A stretch of 64,000 nt of DNA from Clonostachys chloroleuca. Taxonomy: Eukaryota > Ascomycota > Sordariomycetes > Hypocreales > Bionectriaceae. This document shows, in pieces, positions 10,734 to 19,475 of this stretch (its first letter is position 1; every line of letters begins with the position of its first letter). The notes beneath the pieces were generated by a model. The model did not search any database. It was given only the letters and a program-made list of their open reading frames with translations, and had not been told where the DNA came from. The stretch spans positions 31,372,001 through 31,436,000 of the forward strand of contig JBANAY010000003.1 in assembly GCA_037952775.1 (NCBI GenBank). The letters are read 5' to 3'. Both the position numbers and the translations under genes were made by a program.

Positions 10734-13523
10734 ATGGATCTTACCGTTGATGACCTCGTTACAAAATTCCGATATCCGGGTGTGAGAAGAGCCGCAGAAC
10801 GGTTCGGGTTTGAGATGCCAGAAACCCCGGACGAAGAACGCTTCGCGGTCCCAATATCTAGCTTGCCCAAAGATGCCGACCAAGAGCCACTCTGCAACAG
10901 CTGCCAGGACATGACTATGGATTCTCTACAAGGAGATATGGGATATCAGCACTCGGCCGACCTGGAAGACCTGATCCGTTCAGCTCGGAGCTGCCCTCTC
11001 TGTAGCCTAATGGAAACACAGATCTGCACCGCCGTGACTTTTCACGCTGAGCGTCAGGTTCGCTTCACGGATGCCAGAGAGGCCATGGATGCTTTTGCTC
11101 GTATAACGGCCCTCGAAGAACTCTTTGTGGCAAAACCGACACGTATCCTTCTGAAAGTCGAAGACCGTAGGCCGACCGATGGCTTTAACACCCTGGTGAT
11201 CGGAACAGTGCTTTATTCGCTGGTTCCTGGAGTCAAGGCTTTTGCATCCCACCTGGGTAGACTCATACTTCACAATGACACTCTTGACAGCCCCCAGCCA
11301 CTGAGGCCGAGAGGTAGCGATGAGGATATCATGAACCGCTTGGGGGCTTGGTTAAATAAGCACGAGCCACGGGAGCCGCACGGAGATAAAGGGCCAAAGA
11401 GCTCACCGTTGCCAACTAGGGTGCTTGATCTGGGAGAACCAAGAGGGGAATATTTGGAATTCTTGGAGTCAGACCTTTTCCTAGTGGAAAAGGCAGGACG
11501 GCATGGGAGATATGCTACTCTGAGCTACAGCTGGGGCGGATATAGAGATACCCGCACTTTGAAAGGCAACTACAACGAGAGACTGGATGGTATCCAGTTC
11601 AAACTTCTACCAGTAGTTTTCTCGCAGGCAATCAAAATCACCAGGGCTATGGGTATTCGTTATCTCTGGATCGATGCGCTGTGTATCATCCAGGACGATA
11701 CTGAAGACTGGAGGGTCGAGGCCGGGCGAATGTCTGACGTCTACTGGAACTGTGTGTGCCGTCTGGCCATAACAGATAGTAAAGATCCGACGGAAGGCTT
11801 TTTCCCTCCACGGGAGTATCCGTCCGTACGAGTGCCGCACCTGAAAGCGCCGAAATCGCTATCGGGCATTGAGGGCTTGCTAGGAGACAATTATATGACG
11901 AAAACGGAAGAGGGCCGGCTGGTTCTGAAAGAAAAGATGAAAGAGTTTCTGTCTTTAGGGCGCCAAGGGCACTTTGGGATACAACTAGAATCTGGAGAAC
12001 ATCTTGGAAACCGTACCGCGCTCGCCATGCCGCCAAATGACGTACCAGACGACCACACCTCGAATGAGACTACACTGGGCAACATACGCCGTGATGGAAA
12101 CACTCTTAGAAAGTTACCAAGCTCTTCAAATCATGACTCAACAAGTGACAAGCCTTCAGACGAACAGCTTGGTGGGAGCCAGCATCACCAAACTTGCGAT
12201 ACCCCAGACAAAGAGGCCGCTATATCTAACATAATTGACGAAGTCATGACAACAGCTTGGGACTCTCTAGAGGACGATATTCAATCATCAATGCAGGAAG
12301 CACTGGATGAGGCGACACCCCAGGCCTATCTCACAATTCCGAGGTCCTATGCGGTGGACGTCGACAGAGGGCACTTGAATACCCGAGGTTGGGTCTTGCA
12401 AGAACGGCTGCTGGCCCCTCGAACTATTCACTTTACCAGGCATCACATATACTGCGAGGATACTCATGATATATGTGGCGAAGACTGGGTCTGTCGGTAC
12501 TTCACCTGGATGAGCTGCATATATAAAACAACCAGACACTCACAAGTCGATCTATTCCCTGAGAGAAGCTCCTTCGAAGCTGATGGAGGGCTCGACGGCG
12601 AAATATGGCGGCAGGTGTTCAACAATAATAAACCAGACGAGCAGCATGACGATTCACCATGGCTCACTATTGCAGCAAATTTCAGTAAATGCCAACTGAC
12701 ATTTGATTCAGACAGGCTCGCTGCCATTGCCGGGCTTGTGAACAAGAAGCAGATGCATCCACAGAGCCCCCAGCTCAATGGGCGCAACTTCTGCGGGCTC
12801 TGGGAGCAAACTTTGCACATGGACCTTGCGTGGATCTCTCGGAGAGGGGAGAGCCTGGAGTATCTGCACAAGCTCAACCTTCCTTCTTGGGCTTGGATCT
12901 CTTACAAAGGGCCGGTATCCTTCGTCAGAGAACCGAGGGCCGCACGCAAAGCAGGGACCCCTCGACGCCTTCCAGAGCCAGAATTCCATCTTGTTGAGGC
13001 AGATGTGCCCAGCTTGACAGCCCCTGTGCCGTTTGCAAGGTCCGCCTCTCTAACGTTGGACGTCACTCTTCGCAAGATGCAGAGTATATCAACTGCCACA
13101 TCGAGCTACGGGACCGAACAACGATCCAGGAATGAATTAGCAAAGGCATCCCCCTTTGACTTTGACCCGAGAACGAAGACGATACCGACCCCTCTCGCGG
13201 CTATAACAGACTGCCAGGAGGTGTACAATGAGAGCAAGAAACTCATCGGGTTTGTGTCGTTTGATGACGGTACTCACCTGGTTGGGGATTTATTCTGCGC
13301 CCACCTCTCGACGCTCAAAGATGAAGCCATGGCTGCGGCGAGACAGGAGCTTAGCAGACCTGGGGTGGATGCAGTAGACTTGGGGGATTACCAGAGGCCG
13401 ATATTGGCGTATGCCCTGGTTCTCACCAGGGTGGACAAGGACATATATCGGAGAGTAGGACTTGCAGAAGTCAATTACCATTGGATGACGAGTGGAGATA
13501 GGAGTAAGATGAGACTCTTATAA
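10734..13523 (+). CDS. HET-domain (heterokaryon incompatibility-type) protein
   Basis: A single-exon protein of 929 residues. The open frame extends 16 codons upstream, but the first ATG is at 10734. HET-domain hallmarks are YATLSYSWGGY (about 261), RYLWIDALCIIQDD (about 309) and, much later, TRGWVLQERLLAPRTIHF (about 549-566). Between the second and third blocks lies about 170 residues of charged, low-complexity sequence, so the domain is split by an insertion. Upstream, CNSC (about 54-57) and CPLC (about 86-89) form the paired-Cys motif common before fungal HET domains. HET proteins trigger cell death or allorecognition in hyphal fusions; whether this one does is unknown. It borders the repeat-rich stretch, as such genes often do. 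Confidence 0.9.
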   Translation: MDLTVDDLVTKFRYPGVRRAAERFGFEMPETPDEERFAVPISSLPKDADQEPLCNSCQDMTMDSLQGDMGYQHSADLEDLIRSARSCPLCSLMETQICTAVTFHAERQVRFTDAREAMDAFARITALEELFVAKPTRILLKVEDRRPTDGFNTLVIGTVLYSLVPGVKAFASHLGRLILHNDTLDSPQPLRPRGSDEDIMNRLGAWLNKHEPREPHGDKGPKSSPLPTRVLDLGEPRGEYLEFLESDLFLVEKAGRHGRYATLSYSWGGYRDTRTLKGNYNERLDGIQFKLLPVVFSQAIKITRAMGIRYLWIDALCIIQDDTEDWRVEAGRMSDVYWNCVCRLAITDSKDPTEGFFPPREYPSVRVPHLKAPKSLSGIEGLLGDNYMTKTEEGRLVLKEKMKEFLSLGRQGHFGIQLESGEHLGNRTALAMPPNDVPDDHTSNETTLGNIRRDGNTLRKLPSSSNHDSTSDKPSDEQLGGSQHHQTCDTPDKEAAISNIIDEVMTTAWDSLEDDIQSSMQEALDEATPQAYLTIPRSYAVDVDRGHLNTRGWVLQERLLAPRTIHFTRHHIYCEDTHDICGEDWVCRYFTWMSCIYKTTRHSQVDLFPERSSFEADGGLDGEIWRQVFNNNKPDEQHDDSPWLTIAANFSKCQLTFDSDRLAAIAGLVNKKQMHPQSPQLNGRNFCGLWEQTLHMDLAWISRRGESLEYLHKLNLPSWAWISYKGPVSFVREPRAARKAGTPRRLPEPEFHLVEADVPSLTAPVPFARSASLTLDVTLRKMQSISTATSSYGTEQRSRNELAKASPFDFDPRTKTIPTPLAAITDCQEVYNESKKLIGFVSFDDGTHLVGDLFCAHLSTLKDEAMAAARQELSRPGVDAVDLGDYQRPILAYALVLTRVDKDIYRRVGLAEVNYHWMTSGDRSKMRLL

Positions 13524-14074
13524 TATACATCATAATGAGAAGGCGTGTGTACATCAAATATTTCACCTGAGCCTTCTCCAATGGCAAGTTTCTAATACAT
13601 TTATATTGCCCCTATGCATGCTGAGATACTAGTAAGGATAGTCAGTCTGAATGTAAGCAACATACCACAAGTTGATCCTCAAACTTCACATGAATTGTTT
13701 TTTAGGAGAGATTCAGGCTTCCATTGTAATTTAGACGTTTGTCCTGACTTGCTTAGGAGGGGTCAGCGTCGCCTGAGGGCAGACCAGCCATCCAACATGA
13801 CGGATACGTAGCTGGAATCCACACAACGGTCATTCAGTTATCGAAGGACTTGTTGTCAGCGTCGTGGCTCCCTATGATGCTGAAGACTGGAGGTAAGGTA
13901 CGTCGAAATAATATGCACATATCCAGATGATAGTTTGATTGGGGATGGATGGATGTTGCACCAATACAGCTTGCAACAATGTGTTGACGAAGCTCGGGTT
14001 ACCAATAGGGCCAACATGAGCAGTCACAGATGCCTAGAGCCAAAAAGAAAAAAAAAAAGAAGAGGGAAAAAATA
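13524..14074. other. Intergenic downstream of HET gene
   Basis: No gene was recognised. It is AT-rich, ending in an A-rich run (14042-14072) that, on the minus strand, gives T runs just past the tRNA-like element. Confidence 0.6.
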
Positions 14075-14282
14075 ACACACCTACCTGGAATCGAACCAAG
14101 GGTCTCTCTATGCCTGCGTTCTCATGATGTACTCACACTGAAGAAATCCCAACCACGGGCAAGATCTCCCCCCTCCAAGGTACACCTTGGCTGGGGGGGT
14201 CCCTATGTGCTCAGTAGGTCTTCAGTGTGAGTACATTATGAGAAGGCAGCATGGAGCGCGCTGACCACTGCACCACAGGGGC
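14075..14282 (-). tRNA. tRNA-like gene with about 134-nt insertion in the anticodon loop
   Basis: Read on the minus strand, the ends fold as a tRNA. Acceptor GCCCCTG (14282-14276) pairs with TAGGTGT with one mismatch and two G-U pairs. The D arm is GTGC/GCGC with an 8-nt loop. Anticodon-stem halves CTCCA and TAGAG have one C-A mismatch, followed by a 5-nt variable loop. The T arm CTTGG-TTCGATT-CCAGG is at 14100-14084. TGGTGCAGTGG fits a Pol III A box and GGTTCGATTCC a B box, and a T6 run (14072-14067) follows as a Pol III terminator. Between the anticodon-stem halves lie 141 nt (14251-14111) that form a large nested hairpin. That is far longer than a normal fungal tRNA intron, and the position expected to be U33 is G, so no anticodon can be assigned. 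It is either a tRNA with an extraordinary intron or a tRNA gene broken by an element. Confidence 0.55.
14119..14244. repeat. Nested inverted repeat (hairpin element) inside the tRNA-like gene
   Basis: The outer arms 14119-14143 and 14220-14244 are 25 bp each and reverse-complementary with one mismatch; weaker pairing continues outwards for about 14 bp. Inside is a second palindrome, CCAAGGTACACCTTGG at 14175-14190, flanked by C6 (14168-14173) and G7 (14193-14199). The whole unit could extrude as a cruciform or be excised as a structured RNA. Confidence 0.85.
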
Positions 14283-14900
14283 TTTTGTTGAATGACATGC
14301 ACGGAGAGGTAATATATTAGGTGTCGGGCTTCACGACCTCACTGTGGTGATTAGTTGGATCGCTTTAGTGATCGATCTCTACATTAAATCCCACTACATA
14401 CATACGCTGGCCGCCAATTTGTACAAAGTTTCAAACGAATTCAATTTAGGTGAGATGAACTGATAGTTGGCGGGATAAGTTTGCTTGAGTTTCCTAACTA
14501 ATGCTATCTATTGGGGGGGGGCTTCTTCTTCTTTCCATTTGGCGACTGGGGGAGGGGTGGTGGTGTTCTTGTTGTTGTTATTGCTGCTGCTGTGCTTTTT
14601 TCGGGAGGGTTTTTTTTTTTTTTTTTTTTTTTTTTTGTTTCTGTCTCCTTTCCCTCCCTTTTTCTTCTTTTCTTTTCTTTTCTTTCCTTCATTTCCTCCA
14701 TTTCTACCATGGCAGAGGGCCCATCCTTGGAAAGAGTGTTGGAGATGGAGCTCTTCGTCGTAGGGCCCATTTGCGTCAGTTAAAACGATTTCCCATCTGT
14801 TGTAACGGCAGAAGGGAGTATTGCCAGTGTTTTCCCTTTGGGAGTTGTCAAAATTGAAATAGTGTATTCACGTAACATATACACTAAACGCCAAATAGCT
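14283..14900. other. Intergenic with homopolymer and polypyrimidine tract
   Basis: It contains G9 (14513-14521), T27 (14610-14636) and a T/C-rich stretch to about 14703 on the plus strand. ORFs through it encode homopolymers and are not credible. It lies just past the stop of the Cys-rich gene (minus strand). Confidence 0.7.
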
Positions 14901-15842
14901 TCAGAGCTTCTTTATTTTTTCGACAACATCATCCATATTGCGGATAAGAACATCAAATTTGGAGTCTAGACTCTCAAACTCAGACTTCATGTGAACACGT
15001 AGGGCCTCCACTTTGGCGCCAAGGGCATCGAAACCGGCGCCAAGGTCATCACATTTGGCCTCAAGGGCTTCAAATTTGGCGTTAAGGGCTTTGAAGTCAG
15101 GGTTCTCACCCTTGGGCAAGCCATGGGAATGGGGCGAGCCAGACGCGAATAGAGACCCAGGCTTGGGCACAAAATTGCTCTTCGGCGACCAATGGGGGTT
15201 CGCAAAAGCGTCAGGCTTGTACATACCGCCGAGACAGCCAGGCTTGTGACATATAGGGCAAAGCGGAGGGCCGACAGTGGTAGTAGCATTGGGGCAGAAT
15301 AGGTCGAAACACTTAGTGCAAACTGTGACTTTCTTCTCAGTTATTGGAATGAATCCGGTGCATGGAGGAGCCTCAGATCCGGCAGCAGGGGCATCCGATT
15401 GAGAGTCGGGCTTTTTGTCCTTAGGACACAAGCAGAAAGACTTATTGCACGTCTTGCAGCGAGCACCAATTAGGGAAGTAGAGGCATTGGCACTGGATTC
15501 AGGCTTGTCGTTCTTAGGATGAGAGCAAGAAGACAAGTAGCACGTATCGCAGCATGCCGACCGCTGAGTTGGAGGATTGCTTGGAGAAGCACCAAAAAGG
15601 GGAGCAGAGGCATCCAATTTGGAGTCAGGCCTGTCACTCTTACGCTGGCCAAAGAGACCAGACGTGGCATTGGAGTTGGAGTCAGGCAAGTTACGCATTT
15701 CTACGCACAGAGTGCAGAGCATGCTAGTGCAGTAGGACCCATTGCCCTGTCCCTGTAGACATGGAGTTGGAGGAGTGCGTGGAGATGCATCACCATTCAC
15801 GGAGGAACTCTCAGAGGAGGGGTCAACCTGGAACTTAGCCAT
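14901..15842 (-). CDS. Protein of repeated CxxCxxxxC modules followed by a coiled coil; family not recognised
   Basis: A single open frame of 313 residues from the ATG at 15842 (MAKFQVDP); a further upstream start is TTG and is rejected. Cysteines recur as C-x2-C-x4-C at about 98/101/106, 129/132/137, 175/178/183 and 195/198/203, with an incomplete C-x2-C at 43/46. Between them are similar linkers containing PDS, then Ala/Ser and LFGA, so the protein is built from about 35-residue repeats. The spacing suggests metal binding, but this is inference. Residues about 246-313 form heptads of the kind FEALEAKCDDLGAGFDALGA, strongly suggesting a parallel coiled coil that would oligomerise the Cys region. 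No signal peptide or membrane segment is seen. It lies in the repeat-rich stretch and may be lineage-specific. Confidence 0.7.
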   Translation of the reverse strand: MAKFQVDPSSESSSVNGDASPRTPPTPCLQGQGNGSYCTSMLCTLCVEMRNLPDSNSNATSGLFGQRKSDRPDSKLDASAPLFGASPSNPPTQRSACCDTCYLSSCSHPKNDKPESSANASTSLIGARCKTCNKSFCLCPKDKKPDSQSDAPAAGSEAPPCTGFIPITEKKVTVCTKCFDLFCPNATTTVGPPLCPICHKPGCLGGMYKPDAFANPHWSPKSNFVPKPGSLFASGSPHSHGLPKGENPDFKALNAKFEALEAKCDDLGAGFDALGAKVEALRVHMKSEFESLDSKFDVLIRNMDDVVEKIKKL

Positions 15843-16644
15843 AGTGTGTTTCCTCAAGCCAACGATGGGAGGTGTTAGCAGGGTAGATGATGATGGTATG
15901 GGCTACTGCGAAGATGCGTTTGAGCCAAGGATGATGGGTAATAGCAGAGTAGGTGGTGGCTTTGGGTTGCTACCAAGGTGTGTGATACAGGATGAGATTT
16001 GAACTGAGAAATGGAGGGACAGGCGTAGCTTTTATACCTGATATGTGGTAGCAAGAGCTAGGCATCACTCGCCTTCTACTTTGCTTTCCGTTGCTTTGCC
16101 ACCAACCTAAACCAGTAGAAAGATGACGCCAAACTTCAGCTCGTAAAAGTAAATACCTACCTCAAGAATGATCGACTCGACTAGTCAAAGAAGCCTGGCA
16201 CGGGATAAGCCATTTCCATTATACTCTGCATTAGTTTAAAAGTCTTTCTCAATGAGATAACCAATACGAAGCATGTCACATGCAAGCCTGGACTAGCACA
16301 TGACACATCAAATCACGGGGCTCGTTTTTTAAAAAAAAAACATGATAACGCCATTCTGTGGAAATTCAAGACGGGAAAGGGGAAAATGGAGTTGCTTTCC
16401 GCCGCTCGAGGTGCCAACTAGAAGGCTTGGCTCACATCTACGCCTCGCGCAGTGATGAGATGGACGGACGTAAGATAGTATTTCTATAGATTTCCAGCAG
16501 GAATTTTATTTTTTTGAGTAGAGATCATTTGGATATACTAATGGGCGGTCGCCGGTTTGGACTCCAGGACCAGAGCAGTCGGATTAATCACGACTGCTCT
16601 GGAACCAGGTATGTAACTGGTCAATACCTATAGCTAGGATAAAG
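15843..16644. other. Intergenic, no gene seen
   Basis: It holds the 5' flank of the Cys-repeat gene and AT-rich sequence with an A10 run near 16331. Nothing codes recognisably. Confidence 0.6.
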
Positions 16645-16701
16645 AGTGAACATCAATCTTACAAGTGAACATCAATCTTACAAGTGAACACAATCTTACA
16701 A
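16645..16701 (+). repeat. 19-bp tandem repeat, three copies
   Basis: The unit AGTGAACATCAATCTTACA starts at 16645 and 16664, and again at 16683 with a 2-base deletion. It lies just upstream of the long inverted repeat. Confidence 0.85.
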
Positions 16702-16868
16702 CCTCTTTGGACACACTTTAAAAAACATAATCAACCATACGCTTTTCAAAAGATCAATCAAATTGTTTTGCCTCGCTCCCACTTCTCCTCCGGGACTCCT
16801 ACTATCTCAAAGTCGCCAGTTTCTAGGAAATCCCTAAGAGAGAGCTCATCAAGTTTCTCTCGGACCTG

Positions 16869-17003
16869 CTTTGAAGATAGGCCCTCGTCTGCTTCGGCCA
16901 TTCAGCCGGCAATAATTCCTGCGACGTGTGGGAGCAAACGATGCACGTGGCAGGAATTATTGCCGGCTGAATGGCCGAAGCAGACGAGGGCCTATCTTCA
17001 AAG
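16869..17003. repeat. 54-bp perfect inverted repeat with 27-nt spacer
   Basis: The arms 16869-16922 and 16950-17003 are exact reverse complements over 54 bp. The spacer itself begins and ends with short complementary ACGTG/CACGT segments, and partial similarity continues outside the arms (AAGTTTCTC at 16849 and its complement near 17010). A transcript would fold into a near-perfect hairpin of about 60 bp. No ATG-started ORF runs through it convincingly. It could be a small-RNA precursor or a fold-back from replication or transposition. Confidence 0.95.
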
Positions 17004-17199
17004 TAGGAGAAACTTGGTCCCAAGAAAGGAAAAAGAATCTGCTTTGGGCGTCGTTCTCAAGGAGTCGATGTCTTCCTTTGAACCAAAGCATCTTTGGGCC
17101 AAGGTCTACGTCCCTCTCTGTCGAGAACTTTTTCCCTTCAATTCCCAAGTCTGCCTTTACCACCTTCCTGACTCTCGGATAGGTCCAGCCCATTTTCCC

Positions 17200-17505
17200 C
17201 AGTTTCATGGAATTTTATCACTGAGACGTTCCCGCAACACCCAGACAGTGTTTCCACATGCGCTGCAACGGAGTTGCTAATGGCAGTAATGGCAGTCACG
17301 GAGTACACTAAGATAAAAGAAATATTAGCGAAGAAGAGTGACGGAATAATAATTATTATTCAACTTACAATCCATTGAATGCAGATCCCTCATTAATTCA
17401 GGAAGTCCCGGATTTCCTCGCCGGAGAGAAGGTTGACCAAGGGACAGAGTGTTGCGTCTATGTTGGTACGGAATGAAAGGGAGTTGAGCATTATCTGGAA
17501 TGCAA
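17200..17505 (-). pseudogene. Decayed duplicate of the neighbouring coiled-coil gene's 3' exons
   Basis: On the minus strand this region repeats, with divergence, the sequence at about 17560-17850. It shares the coding segment beginning MLNSLS and containing ATLCPL and NLLSG, the same intron position (donor GTAAGTTGAAT) and the start of the following exon. Here the first exon is frameshifted near 17400 (FLN then stop, where the homologue continues into MRDLHS), and the last exon has lost its reading frame. I infer an inactivated tandem copy. Confidence 0.55.
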
Positions 17506-17569
17506 TGGACGCCTCCTCAAAACCCCCAAAAACGCTGTAACTGGGCCACCCCACTGGAATCCCCTCGCT

Positions 17570-18175
17570 TTAGAGAATTTCGTCACGCAGGCGCTCTCGC
17601 AAAACCCAAACCGTGTTTTCGCGGACGTTACATCGGAGCTGCCCAAATATAGCAATCACGCTTTGCGCTAAAAGAAAAGAATTATTAGCAAAGAAGAGTG
17701 AGGGAATGTTAATCATCATTCAACTTACAGTCCAGTGAATGTAGATCCCGCATTGTTCTTGGGAATCCACGGATTTCCTTACCAGAGAGAAGGTTGAGCA
17801 ATGGACAGAGTGTTGCATCTCCGTCGGTACTACGGATTGAAAGGGAGTTGAGCATTCGGCGACGTTTGTTTTCGTCACTTCTTTGTTTAGCTGAGAACTC
17901 AAGTGGTCAAATGAAAGATAAATTACTTACCGAGCATCAAAGTATGAGCTGAGTCTTCCTTGGAGTTTAGTGACCTCAGTGCCTAGATTGTTCTCCAAGG
18001 ATGTGAGTCCGTTGTTCAGATTTGTCACTTCTTGTTTGATGGAGGTGGCATCGGGTGGCCAAGCTTGCGATGTTTTGCGTGATGGAAGTGAGGGCATTTT
18101 CAGTGCTGCTTTTCAACGTGGCCCCCTGAGAGGAAATGCCAGCGGAGTCGTTACATCGGACATTTCCATCTTTCG
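17570..18175 (-). CDS. Putative coiled-coil protein of unknown family, possibly damaged at its 5' end
   Basis: Three exons can be read on the minus strand: about 18056-17931 (ending in SSYFDA), 17880-17729 (KRRMLNSLSIRS to MRDLHSLD) and 17667-17570 (QSVIAIFGQLRCNVRE to RDEIL, stop). Donors are GTAAGT; the first acceptor is either at 17890 or 17880, and only the latter keeps frame. The first exon (EVTNLNNGLTSLENNLG) has coiled-coil heptads. Further upstream, ENALTSITQNIASLA lies in another frame, so a one-base break near 18060 or an unseen splice is needed, and no clean start is visible. Its tandem partner at 17200-17505 is clearly broken. Function unknown; I do not recognise the family. Confidence 0.4.
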
Positions 18176-18199
18176 TAGTGTGATTGCCAACGAAGACAG

Positions 18200-18440
18200 T
18201 AAAGTAATCGATGATACAGCAACGGAAAATCGAGGATCAAGAAATAGAAAGTGATAATGAATGGAATGATAAGTGATGGTAAGAAAGGGCGAAGACACTT
18301 TTGAGTAGTGTAACAACTAATGGATACAGTGAAAGGAATCAACGATATAGTAATAAAAAATAAAGGACTGAAAAATATCAAGTGGTAACGCTTGGAATGA
18401 TAAGTGATGGTGAGAAAGGAGGAAGAAAACAAAGGAGCTT
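18200..18440. repeat. Diverged tandem duplication, period about 131 bp
   Basis: TGGAATGATAAGTGATGG occurs at 18262 and again at 18393, each followed by GAGAAAGG/AAGAAAGG-like sequence and preceded by similar A-rich sequence. This marks two diverged copies of a 131-bp unit upstream of the coiled-coil gene. Confidence 0.6.
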
Positions 18441-19089
18441 TTGGAAGATGGCAGGGGTTTTATCTCTCTTCTGAGCACGAGGTGATTCTTCGGGTACGTA
18501 TGATTGCTGCCTAAGAGTTGAATTTTTTAACTTGTCCCACAGGTTAAGTTTTATTCACAGGGCACAGCCTGCTTATATTCAAGGTTTTCTACGCCACGAG
18601 GTAGATAGACTTTTGAAACCCCCTCCGCGTGGAAGAGTTATCTACCTGGAAAATGTTAGCTTCCTGCCTCGGTATCCCAACCTGTATGCTATTTGATCGA
18701 CATCCCTCCTCACCAGTGTCAGGGAAACGAGAAGTTCGGAACCGCGTTTTTCTGAAGTGCCTCCCTTGCCGCTGCCATCAGAAACAACAAAAGGCTGCCG
18801 TGGTAACTTTGAGAGGGAGGACACTCGACGTTGTGCTCAGCCGTCCCAAGTCCGACCAAGGGTCGATGTGTTGCAGGCTCGTTATTTTACTTCGGCTTTA
18901 GAATTCGGGCGAAAAGGAAAAATCAGGCACTTTTGAATAACTCCTGCGGCTTGCGATGGTGCCGGGGAGTGAAACTCTCATAAATTAGCCGTGTGACCGT
19001 TATAGTATATTAAAGGTACTTTTGTCCCTTAATATAACTGCGTGTTTATGTTATACCTCAAACCCTGCTACCACTCTGTTCAAAAACCC
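18441..19089. other. Intergenic, no gene seen
   Basis: An ORF at 18629-18901 (90 residues) has no recognisable features. Nothing else was supported. Confidence 0.5.
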
Positions 19090-19475
19090 CCTCACCCGGG
19101 TAGGTAAGGTAGTATATCCACAGCTTGACGATTACAGCCACATCTTGAGATCGTGCACCTTTGCCCAACCAGGGAGCTCATTTCGCTCCACGTGAAGCAG
19201 CGGCAGCTCTGGTAAGAGCTGCCAACAGAAGAAGAGCTGTAATAATTACAGCTACAGCTTGAAATCACCTCTCGCCCAACCAGGGAGCTCATTTCGCTCC
19301 ACGTGAAGCAGCAGCAGCTCGCTCGGAGCGGGCTCGAAAGTTGGCAGCTCTTGCCAGAGCCGCCAACGGAAGAAGAGCTGAAGGGATAAGAACGAGGAGA
19401 TCTCAGAGAGAACGAGGAGATCTCCGAGAGGACGATATAGTTGCTAACGGAAGAAGAGCTGATGGCCCCAAGTAG
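19090..19475. repeat. Repeat patch: 39-bp exact direct repeat plus short recurring motifs
   Basis: An identical 39-bp sequence beginning GCCCAACCAGGGAGCTC lies at 19163-19201 and 19274-19312. The motif AACGGAAGAAGAGCTG (with minor change) follows at about 19220, 19364 and 19444, and GAACGAGGAGATCTC occurs twice near 19391 and 19411. GC-richer than its surroundings; no coding capacity seen. Confidence 0.8.

Noticed and set aside
10734..13523. Reading the HET gene, Cys-repeat gene and coiled-coil genes as one defence or incompatibility system
   Set aside because: They are adjacent, but no shared domain or conserved pairing is visible; proximity alone in a repeat-rich region is not enough.
14485..14857. 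Phe/Ser-rich ORFs
   Set aside because: Translations of the T27 and polypyrimidine tract.
16684..17280. 198-residue plus ORF spanning the long inverted repeat
   Set aside because: It opens with GTG, passes through both hairpin arms and has no domain; the plus strand here is better explained by the hairpin and minus-strand gene copies.
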